Below are positions 22,843 through 36,893 of a stretch of 64,000 bases of DNA, piece by piece. Every line of letters starts with the position of its first letter. The stretch's first letter is position 1. The DNA comes from Amblyornis subalaris (Eukaryota > Chordata > Aves > Passeriformes > Ptilonorhynchidae). The DNA is taken from NCBI GenBank assembly GCA_018881555.1, contig JACAXG010000232.1, positions 126,042 to 190,041 on the forward strand, in the 5' to 3' direction. Under the pieces are notes generated by a model. That model saw only the letters and a list, made by a program, of their open reading frames with translations. It was not told where the DNA came from and ran no database searches. A program made the position numbers and the translations under genes.

Positions 22843-24617
22843 GTTTCCCAGTCAATATTACATGTGATGGAGCCCAGCTTTCCTGGGAACGGCTGAACAC
22901 CTGGCTGTGATGGGAAGCAGGGAATGAATTCCTTTTGCTTTGCTTGCGTGTGCAGGTTTTCTTTACCTGTTAAACTGCCTTTAACACAACCCATGAGTTT
23001 TTGCACTTCCGCCCTGCTGATTCCTCCCATCCCCAGTTCCCCCTCGGGACTGACCCCCAACAGGAAGCAGAGGCAGGGTGGAGTGATGAATCCAGCATCC
23101 TGCCCCAGCTCACTAATCCTGCGTCACCTGGCTGACCTTCCCTGCCCTGGTCTCCAAGCAGCCCACCTCCACGTGAAGACAGCTATTCCTGCCTGGCACC
23201 GTTTATTTTTTTTGGCGTAACTAAAGCTGACGATTCGTGTACAACACTCCAGGAGAGAGCAATGAATCAATTGTAAAAGTGTAAAAAATGGGCTTTTGTG
23301 ATCTGTGGGCTCTACCAGCCCCTGAGCAAGAAATGGCACAGCTGACGTGCATAATGTAACAGGAGAAAGAGGTCGCTGAAACGTGTCCCCCCTGCCAGCA
23401 GCCACTGGTGCTGTGCCAAGAGTAACCCTAGAAATTCTCCATAAAAGAGCACATTGAGTCAGGTTCTACCAAGAAACTCAAGGAAAGCAACCCTACACCT
23501 TGCTAATCTCTGCATCTGGGTAAGCGCTGGGGTTGGGGCTGGCCTGGGGAAGCTGTGATTTAAAAAGAAAGGCTATGTATTTGAGCACTCTGCAGAGTAG
23601 CAATGTAGGTGAAGGATCACAGAGTGCTGAGGATTTGGGTGTTGGTGGGGCACATTGGGCCAATAGCTTACAAGCTTTAGAAAAGTGGTACTGTGTGTGG
23701 AGAGGGAAAGGGGACCACCAGGATGTGGGTGGAATATGGCATGGCCATAAAAGAGCAAAAGCAACAACTCAGTCCTTCCTCATCCAGGCTGGTGGATGTG
23801 GCTATACTTTTTGTTGCCCAAATGAGAGCATTGACTTCATCCTGACATGGGGAGTGGGGAGGTGACCCCATCTCCAGACTGGCAGGACAAATCCTGCTCT
23901 CCTAGGACAAACTGCAACTATCAAAACCAGTTTGTGAAGTGCTGGTGTACAGCAGCCTCGGTGGAATCTAAAATTCCTGCATAATGAAAGTTGTAACAGT
24001 TGTTAATAACACCAGAGACAAAGCATAAAATAATACCCATTCAAGGGCAAGAGTTNTCCCTCCCGAGGCCTAGATACAGCCAAGTCCCTTAAGCCCTTAA
24101 CCTCCAGCTACAATAATTGCATTTTTACTGAAAAGTTTGAAGTCTAAATGTTTTAAGAGGAATTTACAGTAGGTGAACACCGCTCCTGTTTTGCTGTTGT
24201 CCCTAATTTGCTCTTACCAGATGTGTCTGGCANGGAATTACTGTCCTAACCCACCAAGCAAGAAGTAGAAAAAAGGGACAGCAGGCACTGACCATGGCCC
24301 CTGGCGATGTGATATTGTGCAGGGTGACGAAGGTCCAGTGCTCTCCACCAGCCCCTTGCCACCAGCACCCTGCCCAGGCCCTGCTGTGAGCCCTTCACTC
24401 CTCCCTCCTGCAACTGGGAGAGAAAGGGACCCCCACAAGGAATCCCTGTTAAACCATTCCTTCCCTGCAAAGCTGTTGCGAATGCCGTGTCCCGAGGCAG
24501 CTCTTTGTACCTGTGTTGATGTCCTGCCATACCAGTGCTTTTCATAGCTTATTAATTAACTCCCACCCACTCCTGGGAACACCTAGCCACTCCCTTTGTC
24601 CTCATCTATCCCAGTCA

Positions 24618-24729
24618 TTTATAGCAGAGAAGGGATGCTAGAAATAGAGACGTGGCCACTAAGAGCCAGAGGAGACGAACAGGTACTGGAGTCGATTTGC
24701 AAAGGGGATATTTCCCAGCTCGCAGCAGC
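24618..24729 (+). promoter_or_regulatory. GAL3ST2: Possible TATA-like core promoter and 5' UTR of GAL3ST2
   Basis: A TTTATAG motif lies at 24618-24624, about 110 bp before the proposed GAL3ST2 start codon, in sequence that is not CpG-rich. That would suit a tissue-restricted TATA promoter. The assignment is positional only. Confidence 0.3.
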
Positions 24730-27700
24730 ATGAAAAGCCCTGGGTGCAGTCCAAGGTAAGGGCAGAGGGAGCTGAGTGCTTGGGGTATCGAATTAAAACT
24801 TGCTTTGCAGGAAGGTCTGGTTTAGGTAATTCCTGGAAGTTGTTAAAAACCTATAGGGTTCGTTACAGTTTACTCCAGGGAAGGGATTAATTTTGTCATT
24901 AATATTTCTTGCATGTGTTCCACATCTTTTAATTTAAAAGAACCTTGTTAGTTTGATGCAGAGATCTGTTATTTTCGGCTTAAGCCAAAGGAACAGGAAG
25001 GGGGTCCCAAGCCTTAAAGCATGCATAGCTGCACTTCTAAGAGAGGTAGTTTTCCATGTTTTCTTCCCGGATGGGAGATGGCACAGCACAGGCTGGAAAG
25101 GCAAGTGGAGCCTCTGGCACCAGCTCTGACAAGTGCTCCATAGGTTTTTTGGCTTCTTAAAATTTTGTGTCAGCAGTCAGCTCCCAAGTGCTTCTCAAAG
25201 AGCTCTCAGGCTGGTTCAGGTAACTTCAGCATGACATTCAAGTTGGGGCTTTCTCTCTTGACCTTTGCTTTGCCAGATCTTAGACNTCTTTTCCAACCTA
25301 ATCACTTCCATGATGCTGTTGATGTCGGAGACTTGCAGTGTTGTGACAAAGGTGGGGGGGGGGGTGACTCTAAGGGAACAGTCCTTAAGGCTCTCGCAGA
25401 GGTGTGCCAGGGCAGTGGGGGCCAAGCAGGGGGTGAAACCCCAGTGCAGGTTTGCAGGCAGAGAATCAGAATATTCTGANCTGGAAGGGATCTACAGGGA
25501 TCATCGAGTGCAACTCCTGGTCCTGCACAGGACAACCCCAAATATCACACTGGGTGCCTGAGAGCGTTGTCCAAATGCTTCTTGATAGTCTCATAATTTC
25601 CATCACATGTATTTGAAACACAGAGAGCCTGAAATGTAATCGTTGTTCTCTGCAGACTTTCAAGGAGTTGTCATGTCTTACTCATTGTGGAATGAGTACT
25701 GGAAGCAAGGTCTGGTAGCAAGTCCCACATGGGCCTTGTGCTGTTTTCTGGGAGAGTGGTCGCACTGTGTTCGAAACAGAGTGTGTATGCTGCAGCTATA
25801 GATCCTACATGCTTTTTATCAGTAAAAACCTGAAACATTTCAAAAGCTCATTTGTTTCCAAGTACAACATCTGCAGGAATGATGGAAGTTTGTTGTAGGA
25901 AGGAAAGGTGCCGTCAGTTTGCTCCGTGAGAGGTTTATTCAGCTGCCTTATTCCCCCTGTGTGTGTGGGAATGTCACGTTGAAGCCAGTGACACCCTGGG
26001 AGTGCAGCTGCAGGTGGCCGAGCCTGGGGGGTGTTGGGGACAGGACCCCCTGCAGTGGTCAGGCACAGGACTCTAGGAGTGCACCAGCCTGCACCCTGTG
26101 TACCTGCAACCCCTCCTCTCGTCTCCCTGGTCTCTGTTTTCCCACACTTCTGGGGATCTCCTCAATCCCTGCCCTTTGCCCTTCCCCTGGACACCTTCCT
26201 CGCTTGCCTTTGCTGGACTGAGGTGCAGCAGAGTCCCCTCTGTGTCCCCACTGCCTGCTTGCTCCCTGAGTTGGAAGGCAAATATCTTTCCATCCATCCA
26301 TCCATCCATCCATCCATCCATCCCAGGCGCAGGAACAAGCCCCATGCGTTGTTTGTTACCCCCAGGACACGAAGCCTGTCATTTCTGCCTGGGGACTGGC
26401 ACCTCCATGGACCATTGCTGCAGAAATCAGTCGCTCTTGCTCCTTAAAACTGGTCAAACCATTGCCTAGATAATTCAAACCTTTATTCCTCCCCATGTCT
26501 CCAGGTGCAAAATCCAGTGTTGTTTGGTTTGGGGCACATCCAGACAAAATGGGTCTACTGGGAGCATTCAGTTAGGCTGGAGATAAGCTCGGTGTACTGA
26601 ATGTGTCTGAAGATTTGGAGGCAGGATGGCACTGTAATCTTTTATTTAAGTAAACAACTATTAAAATATTGTGGGATGCCTTGAGGTGATAAGATCTTGC
26701 AGCAGAAGGGATTGATGGTCCTTCTAGAGCATACTGTGATGCGGAACTGCCTTCAGGTTGGTTTTGGGTGTATGTGATTTGTTTGCCCCATAAAACATCA
26801 GTCACAGTTGCCGTTTTGGGGACACTACCCAAACAAATAAATGGACTGTTATTGCACCCATTAAACTCGATACAAAAGGTGCGGCAGGAGGACATCACTT
26901 AGGAAGGACCTCCAGGCAGGCAGGGTGACCTGCTTTGGAAAACTGTCACACCAGCAGCTTCAGTTTAAATGAAAGACCAAGAAGATCGGCAGGGGCTGCA
27001 TGTGGCAAATGTGAACCTGCTTGCTGCGCATGAGCTCCTCTGCCTTGCTTCTCCCATCTCTTCTCCAAGGATGGGGGATTGTCCCACTCCCATCCCCCTA
27101 GCAGCCCTGGGACCGAAAAATCAGGAAATCCTGATGAAGTCTTGCCTGCAGCTCTGTCTTGAAACTCTTCATGCAGAAGCTGTGCTGCAAATTCCTGACA
27201 GAAGTTGGCACCAGCTATGGCTGAGGGTCTTTCCTGGCTTTGGGAAGGACTCTTGGAGGAAGGCTTGGAGCCTTGCTTGCTCCCTTGGGAGAGTGTAAGC
27301 CACAAGTGTGACCATACCATGCTGTAAATTGGGATTATATATTCTCAAAATAGTGGAAAGCCTGAGCCAGATTTGCTGCATTTTGGGGATGTCTGAAAAC
27401 ATGGAATTCATGCAGAGTTAAAAAAGCTTCTAGGATGAGAGAAGTCAGATCAAACTTGATGGTGAAAAATTCCTTTTTGGTGGGCATCAAACCTTCGAAA
27501 GATCCTCTCTGTGTCCCAGCTGGAGTGCACTGGTGATGATCATGGTACCATAGGATGGTTTGAGTTGGAAAGGACCTTAAAGACCATCCCATTCCAACCC
27601 CCTGCCATGGGTGGGAACACCTTGATGGCAACCTGGTGGTTACTTAGTGCTGGAAAAGACTCCCCCCTCATCTTTATCTATACCTCCCATTTGAAAGTGT

Positions 27701-29928
27701 GGTGTAATTAATCCATTACAGGTGCTGTTGGGGTATTTGATTTTCTGTCTTGAAAAATCTTATTTATATTGAAAAAACCCCTCAGTTCAGTGGGGGGTTT
27801 TTTGATCACCATCTTCTGGAGTGATGTGGTTACGGGAGCCTCTCAGGTTCCTCACCAGGGAAGTCTTTATACCCCTACAAAGGGCTCATTTTCTAGTGAA
27901 TAATCTAGGAGTTTGAATAGTGAATAAGCTCTAAAGCCCCAGAAAATCAAACAAAAAGCAAAACAAAAGGCAGCCAAGCAGAGCAGGAGGCTGTGGGAAG
28001 ATCTTAGGCTCTGCCTGAAGCACACTGTGTCTTGCCGAAGGCCAAAATTAGGAGAATAGTGGTGAAAATGCAATTTCTCACTGTCTTGCCTCTAACGCCA
28101 GAGCTGCTGACGCAGCTGGGGGGCCAAAGGTGGCTGCCACCACTGAGATGTAAAACTGTGCTCCAGGTGATTAAACTCTTCTTTTTTTTTTCAGGCATAT
28201 CAGGTGTCTCATCATTTTCAGCCTCTGCCTGGGACTTACCTTCCTCTCAGGATTCTTCCATATGAAGAATAAGAATTACAGGTAAGTGAGGCAGAAGCAA
28301 GGTTGCACAGCTTCGTGTGCCTGGGGCAGCCAGGACCTGACTTCTGACACCTGATTTAGCTCTCATGAGGCTTAGGCTAATGCTGGAAAGGCGGTGGCCC
28401 AGAACTAGCTCCTAGATCCATGTTTGGGGAAGGAATCAAGTTAGGCAAAGTGCAGCTCTTTGGGACAAAATCAGCTGTGTGGGAAAAGAAAAGGAGATTG
28501 AGCTGAAGTCTTTGGTAAGTGAAAACCTGGAGAAGGAGAAAACTGTCTCACATCTACACTGGAGGGATGGGGCTGGTTTGGGTGCAGCCTTGGACCAGCT
28601 ACAGGTGTGGTGTCAAAGGAGCACCTGGGTTTGGCTTTGCCAGGCCTCAGAGATGGGGTAGAGCACTGGCGAGTCTCTTTGCCCCATCTGTNGGCTTCCT
28701 GCAGCATCTCAAAGAGCCACGAGGAGCTGCTGGTCCCTGCCACGCCNTGCCATGCCAAGACAAACGTCATGTTCCTCAAGACCCACAAGACGGCCAGCAG
28801 CACCGTGCTCAACATCATGTTCAGGTTTGCAGAGAGGTACAACCTCACCGTTGCCCTCCCTGCTGACCAGCTCCTCCACCTGGGATACCCGAGGACTTTC
28901 CTGGCCCACTTTGTGGAGGGTTTTGAAGCCATAGGCCAAAACTACAACATCATGTGCAACCACCTGCGGTTTAACCCCTTGGAGGTAAGAGAGCCACGAC
29001 ACCTGCAGAGAAACCTGGTTGGGACAGCAGTGCCTCAGGACTAACCTCTTCTTCCTCCCACAAATAGGTGCAAAAGGTGATGGCAGCCAACACCTTCTAC
29101 TTCTCCATCCTGAGGAACCCCATTCTTCTGCTGGAGTCTTCCTACATTTACTACAAGAACAATGTCCCCGCCTTTAGGAGTTCCAAGGACGTGAACGAGT
29201 TCCTGGCATCACCTACAAAGTATTACCACCCAGCAGATTCCNGGCAAAACATCTACGCCAGGAATATCATGTGGTTTGACTTTGGCTATGACAACAANGC
29301 AGAGGGTGACACAAAGTACACCCAGACTGTCCTGGAGGAGATCGAGCAGAACTTCCACCTCATCTTGATAGCAGACTACTTTGATGAGTCCATGATCCTC
29401 TTGAAGCACGCTTTGTGCTGGGATCTGGATGATGTGATTTACTTCAAGCTCAATTCCAGAAGCCAGGACACCGTCCAGACGTTGACTCCAGAAAGTGAGG
29501 AGCGGATAAAAGCGTGGTGCTCGCTGGACTGGAAGCTCTACCTGCACTTCAACCAGAGCTTCTGGAGGAGAATTGAGGAGACCATAGGGCTCGAGGTGCT
29601 GGAGAAGGAGGTGGATCACCTGCGAACCAGACAGAAAGAGCTCATGGAGACCTGTCTCTCAGAGCAGGAGGCAGTGAGGAAGGATCACATCAGGAACAAA
29701 GCTCTCCTGCCTTTCCAGTCGGGGGCTGCAAATATCCTGGGCTACAATCTCAAACAAGACTTGGACAACAGGACTCTGAGAACCTGCCAAAAATTGGTCA
29801 TGCCAGAGCTCCAGTACACNTCCTACCTTTATGCTGTCCAACATCCGCACAAGAAGAGGAAGCAACTGGGATTGCCACTGCTGTGGACCAGCCTCCAGAA
29901 GAAGATGCAGCTCCCAACACCCAACTAG
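24730..29928 (+). CDS. GAL3ST2: Galactose-3-O-sulfotransferase 2
   Basis: Golgi type II membrane enzyme that moves sulfate from PAPS to the 3-OH of terminal beta-galactose on O-glycans and type 1/2 chains. Coding exons: 24730-24755 (inferred), 28195-28281, 28705-28984, 29068-29928; total 417 aa (human 398). Residues about 12-30 form the signal anchor. The 5'-phosphosulfate-binding motif is [12 protein letters not shown] (61-72) and the 3'-phosphate-binding motif is FSILRNP (143-149). [23 protein letters not shown] and [10 protein letters not shown] match the family, with several N-glycosylation sites. Exon 1 encodes only MKSPGCSP plus two bases. It was chosen because its ATG, phase and GTAAGG donor fit exon 2 exactly, but it is less certain than the rest. 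NEU4 follows 2.9 kb downstream on the same strand. Confidence 0.94.
25276..25319 (+). repeat. CR1 LINE 3' tip
   Basis: A 40-bp remnant of the CR1 3' end (TCTTTTCCAACCTAATCACT) in GAL3ST2 intron 1. Confidence 0.5.
25460..25590 (-). repeat. CR1 LINE fragment, antisense
   Basis: Same divergent subfamily as the copy at 11502: AGAATCAGAATATTCTGA, GGGATCATCGAGTGCAACTC, and ending near GTTGTCCAAATGCTTCTTGA. It lies in GAL3ST2 intron 1. Confidence 0.85.
26291..26323. repeat. (CATC)8 microsatellite
   Basis: Eight uninterrupted CATC units followed by CCAGG, in GAL3ST2 intron 1. A tetranucleotide run this clean is probably length-polymorphic. Confidence 0.95.
27541..27628 (-). repeat. CR1 LINE fragment, antisense
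   Basis: Antisense 3' piece in GAL3ST2 intron 1: ATAGGATGGTTTGAGTTGGA, then CCCCCTGCCATGGGTGGGAA. It is truncated after about 90 bp. Confidence 0.85.
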
Positions 29929-31421
29929 GACATGTGACAACCCACCACTTTGTGTCACCCCATGTCTGACGCGTAACTGACACCCAGGACTCTTGTGCAT
30001 GNGGGGGAGGCAGTGGGGGCTTTGTTCAGGGTCACCAAGTTAGTGGTTGGTCCCCTTTTTGGGGACCTTGAGCCAAAGGCTCTNCATTGGCCGGATCCTG
30101 GGTGATCCCTCCTGCCCACTCCCAGCTCCTGGGAGAGCCAGGCTGGCTGCAGCTGGTGTAGACATTCCAGCCTCTTAATCATTAATCACGAGCGTGAGCA
30201 TTTGCCTTAATTTGATTTTGCTATCCGTCGTTACATCCAGTCTGGTCACAGCTCACTGGAGCAAGCCCTGATTTGGGGGTTTAGGGGAGGGGGAGGGAAA
30301 TGAGAGGAGTGTGACAAAGGGACGCAGCAGTTCAAGGAGCAGGAGAGATGTTGGGTGTCCCACCTAGGAGCATCCACACTCAGCCAGGACTAACCATCAC
30401 ACGCTCCTGGGGCTGCCTTTGGGATGGGAGTCCCAAGCATCCTGTCCAAAGCCGGGCAGGCTGGCTGCGTTTCCCCATGGCATGTAAGCTGTGCCTCTCA
30501 CATGTGTGACGAGGTGCGGGGGCCTCTGTGGGACAGATTGGTGCTCCCCTGGGAGGAGGTTTCGTGGTTTTGCCCCTCTCTCTCAGGAGAGGGTCCCTGA
30601 TCCCTGGGCTTGGATGGTCCTTTGGGCTCAGCATCCCTGAAGCCCTTTATCAGCAGGGGCTTTTTGGGCCTTGCTGTATTGTTTGGCCCTTGCTATGTTG
30701 GCCAAACTCTCCAGCACAGATTAGGAGGGGATGGAGTGAGGCACAGCTTTGGGCACATCCAGGTCCCCACTGCCACCTCGACTGGCACAAGCAGGAGGAG
30801 ATGCTGGCTCNGCTTGGAAATATATTGCACTGTTGGCACTGACAGGTGTATTGGGAACAGGTGACAAGCAGTGACACCAAATCCATTGGGCTTGGTGCTG
30901 CCATCCTCACAAACTTCCCCAGCACTGCCNCAGCAGCAGGGCCCCTGCAGGGATGGCGGGAGGGGGAGGGTGAATCTGGGGTCACTTGAGGGTGAAGGTG
31001 TGGGGCAGCAGCTCCAGCCAGGAAGCAGGAGTGATGCTGGCAGGGGGAGACAGCTGGGAACCAGAGCCAGGATTTTACCCAGAGGCAAGGGTTAACTAGC
31101 CCAGGTGTCCAGCAGGAACAACCCAGATTAACAGCACTTTCATGGTCCCCTGCTATAGGAACCCTCACTAAAATTAACCCAAGGCTTGGAAGGCATTTGT
31201 AGCAGCCAGGCGGAGCTGCTGGAGCCACACGTGGTCCCCCTGGGCCATCCCGGGGGCCCTTCCCAGGCGGTTCTGCAGCCTCTGCCTCAGTTTTCCCCTT
31301 GCAGCTTCTGATCCGTGACTTGCCGTGTGAATTTTGTCAAACCCTTTTAGCTAAACTGATGANAGAGATGGAATATAAGCATAAAAATAGTTTCCTAGTA
31401 GCTGACCTATTTGCAGGTGGA

Positions 31422-31637
31422 GGTCCTAGAAAAGCTGGGGATCCTGGGAAAGTTGGGGGTCCTGGGAGGGCTGGGTGTCCTGGAAGGTCTGGGGATCCTA
31501 GGAGTCTGAAGGTTCTGATAGGGCTGGGGGTCCTCAAAAGGCTGGGGCTCCTGGGAGGGCTGGGGATCCGGGGAAGGCTGGGACTCCTGGGGGGGCTAGA
31601 GGTCCTGGGAAGGTTGGGGGTCCTGGAAGGGCTGGGA
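31422..31637. repeat. 18-bp minisatellite, 12 copies
   Basis: Twelve head-to-tail units of 18 bp with consensus GGTCCTGGGAGGGCTGGG. One unit is 17 bp, with a compensating extra base elsewhere. Because 18 is a multiple of 3, the forward strand stays open across the array and would read as glycine-rich hexapeptides. No splice or start context supports coding. Confidence 0.9.
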
Positions 31638-31824
31638 CCCTCTGAACCACAGCCCCCAGGCTGGGGAGTTCATGGCAGGGTGGACTGTGGTGAACATGTG
31701 CTGCAGCACTGGGACAGGGAGGTCTGGCCTCTCCCTGTCAGGGGAAGGGAAACTGATGCAGGAGATGCAATCCCCACCCCCTGGCTCCCCTTGCTTCCCC
31801 TCCTGGGGGGTCCGAGCAAGGTGG

Positions 31825-32089
31825 CTTGGCAGCCGCGGGGCCCCCGGCACTGCCCGGGCCCATAAGGGCGCCTTTGTGCCACGGGCACCGCACCAGTTCC
31901 ACTGCTGACTCAGGGATTTTTCCCGGGCACCGCCGCCGTGGGAGCCCCGTGACCAGTCGGTGGGGGGACCCTGCGAGGTGGCAGCGAAGCAGCGAGGCGA
32001 CAGCTCTGCAGAAAGCCAGCGACGGNGACAGCTGGCATTACCCTGTGGTGGGGCCGAGGGACAGAGGGGACACTCCAGCTGAGCAGGAC
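31825..32089 (+). other. NEU4: Candidate untranslated first exon of NEU4
   Basis: An isolated CpG-rich patch, about 720 bp before the NEU4 start codon, that ends in a good donor (GACCCG|GTGAGTG at 32089/32090). The likely partner acceptor is CTGCCGCAG at 32804, six bases before the ATG. An AP-1-like TGACTCA lies at about 31905. Exon status and 5' limit are inferred. Confidence 0.35.
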
Positions 32090-32716
32090 CCGGTGAGTGC
32101 CTTCACTTTCTCCGGGGGGTTTTGGATCAGCAAAAGCTCCTGNTGAAGCAGGTGAAAGTGGCTCGTGGCTGCTCCGCCTGTGCCCGGAGGGGGATGCCCA
32201 TCTCCTCCTGTGGTGATCATCTCCAGGGAAACGCAGGGACATGTAAAACTGGGGACAGCTGACTGCTGTGTCACTCCTGTTCCTGAAAGAAAGGCACTCA
32301 GGGACAGTTTGCACCCGCTGCCACAGGGACTGCCTGAACAGGGACCCCACTGTCTGTGCTGTGCACTTCATGTTCCCCCCATAGGACGAAACACTCCCTG
32401 GCCCTCTCACGATGAGCCTGGGCTGGTCTGGGGGTCTTGTCTGAGNCCTCCCAACGCCCACTGGAAGGGAGCAGGGAGCTGCAGGTCTCACCCTGGCCTT
32501 TGCTCACTGGCCTTGATTTCTCAGAAGAGCATTCATTNTATTTCATTTTATTTTCGGGTCCCCAGGTCAGCCTCCTCACTGGTACCCTGTGTCCTGGCCC
32601 ACCTTTGAGCTGTGGTGACTCGCCAGTGCGTGTTCAGCCCCTCTGTACCCCAGCGCTGCCCCTCAGCCCCTGTTCTCGGGGGGTTACCCAGACCCAAGCC
32701 CACCAAGTTAAACNCC

Positions 32717-35081
<2,365 letters not shown>

Positions 35082-35574
35082 TGCTCCCCCAGGGCAGCTC
35101 TCCCCGCCCCCCAGTGCTGGATCCCAGGGCATCAACCCAGAGCCTNGGTCCTGCCACCATCCAGCACGGCCACATCACACAGAGACGTGTCACTGTCCCC
35201 AAACTGGGTTTTATCTCATTTTTATTGCTATTTTTTTAATAATATATTNGTTGGGTGGGGAGGCTTGTGCCCCTGACCCGGCCCTAGGCTCCTCTCCAAG
35301 TGAAAGCCACCTCAGGAAACAGATACTGGAGGGCAACAGCAGCAGTGCAGGGGGGAAGGCAGTAAGGGGTACCCTGTGCCATCCCTGTGTGCNAGGTGCT
35401 GGGTCAGGGGAACCTGATACTCCAGCTGTACCATACCTGGTACCATGACGCTGCTCTGAGAGTTTTCCTCCCCTTGTTATAAATAGTTCTGCTACATAAA
35501 TATGTTTTATAATGTTAAATTGTTTCTTTTTCATGAATAGACCTTTTCTCAATGGTCTCTCTCTGAAGTCACTG

Positions 35575-35869
35575 TGAGNGTTTGGGCTGGGGTAGAGTTT
35601 AGTTCCTTCATTGTAGCTGGGATGGGGTTGGGTTTTATATTTGGGCTGATGATGAAGAAATGTTTGTGTTGCATCACTTGTCTGTCTAGAGTTTTAGTTC
35701 TCTTTGTTCTTTTCATTACAATTTATTATTATTATTTCCATTATTAAACTGTTCTTATGTCAATGCAGGAGTTGTCTCACTTCTACCCCNTGGATTCTCT
35801 CCCCATCTCATGGGATAGGGGTGAGTGGCTGTGTGGTGCTCANGTGCCANCTGGGGTTCAACCACCACA
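35575..35869 (+). mobile_element. ERVL-type solo LTR with internal deletion
   Basis: The start matches the copy at 22558 (GGGCTGGGGTAGAGTTTAGT). The 3' half has the family's ATTATTAAACTGTTCTTATG polyadenylation region, CTCTCCCCATCTCATGGG, and the end CTGGGGTTCAACCACCACA. At about 295 bp it is short, so much of U3 is gone. No flanking retroviral genes are present. Confidence 0.75.
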
Positions 35870-36499
35870 NCGGCCCAGTTACTGTTTAATCTGGCCCNGG
35901 GCTTTGGTTTTTTAATGTGCTGTGGCCATCGCTGCTCTCCTCCCACCCTTGTCTGTCTGGGGCCAAATCCCCTCCCAGCACAGGCAGGCTCAGGCCAACA
36001 CCAGGTCCTCTGAAGGTTATGGGGAGGGGGGTGAGCACANCAGTGGGATCCTGGTCCTGGGAATGAGCAGCAGCTGCTCCTGACACTTGTGTGGGGCTGA
36101 ACTTTAGGGGGCTACACCTCAATTCCAGCCCTGCCTCCCACAGCACGGCTCCGTCTGACCGTCTGAGTGCTCCAGCTCAACTCCTCTGGTCTCCTTCACC
36201 TCTCCTGCCCTGTGCAGGTGACAAACACCGGTTCAACTGCCCTAAATACAAACTGATTAACAAAAATTAAGTTAATGTCCAGCTCTTTCTGTGACACCTT
36301 CATGTCTTATTTTGCACTGGGGTGGGTGGAGGCTAACAAGTGACAGACTACATCTAGAATAGAAATTTTCAGTTCCTTTGAAGGTGCAAAATTGAACTTA
36401 AAGACTAACTAGCAAATTAGACATAAGTATGTAAAAGTAGACACACTGGATACTAAACATAGCTGGAACCAGTGGAGAAACAGGTAATGAGGAANACAG

Positions 36500-36893
36500 T
36501 GACTTTTGTGGCAAAGTTATGTAACTAGAAACAACAGCTCATGCCCTGAGAGAAGTTCAAGGCAAGGTCACAATATTGGAGGCATTCAGTGAGTATGACC
36601 ACCAGAGACCCGTTTAGACAACCCTCTAGGATCATAAAAGGACTTCTAGTAAGAGGTGAAGGCATGTAAACTGGTTCTAGGAAAAGTGCTCTGTATGTAT
36701 CAGCTAGGAAGTAACTTAATGAATATGTATGATCATGATGGAATAAACACCCTGTTGTGAAGTTTCACAACACACATTTGATTAGAGGAGATATACTCCA
36801 AGTATGTCCAGTGCTGATACAGAATGCCTGCTTTCTAATACTTCAAATTGTGTTGGAAAGTTTGTTCTCTGGCTCATTTCAGTACCACAAGGA
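36500..36893 (+). mobile_element. Probable decayed retroviral LTR (U3-R-U5 part)
   Basis: An AATAAA lies at 36742-36747, followed at once by a palindrome TGTTGTGAA-GT-TTCACAACA (36753-36772). A segment GCCTGCTTTCTAATACTTCA and TTGGAAAGTTTGTTCTCTGG then follows, wording I associate with the R-U5 end of an avian LTR. The 5' limit is uncertain and no coding part is present. Confidence 0.45.

Larger units (their letters stand above)
18817..24729. other. Intergenic region, D2HGDH to GAL3ST2
   Basis: It holds the unmarked D2HGDH 3' UTR (no canonical AATAAA was found in the first 700 bp), four sense CR1 pieces between 19.6 and 21.8 kb, and one ERVL-type LTR fragment at 22.56 kb. I see no conserved coding exon. 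From 22.9 to 24.6 kb no repeat family was recognised. Confidence 0.6.

Noticed and set aside
31299..31865. Collagen-like 188-codon open frame
   Set aside because: The glycine-rich part is the 18-bp minisatellite; there is no homology outside it and no splice context.
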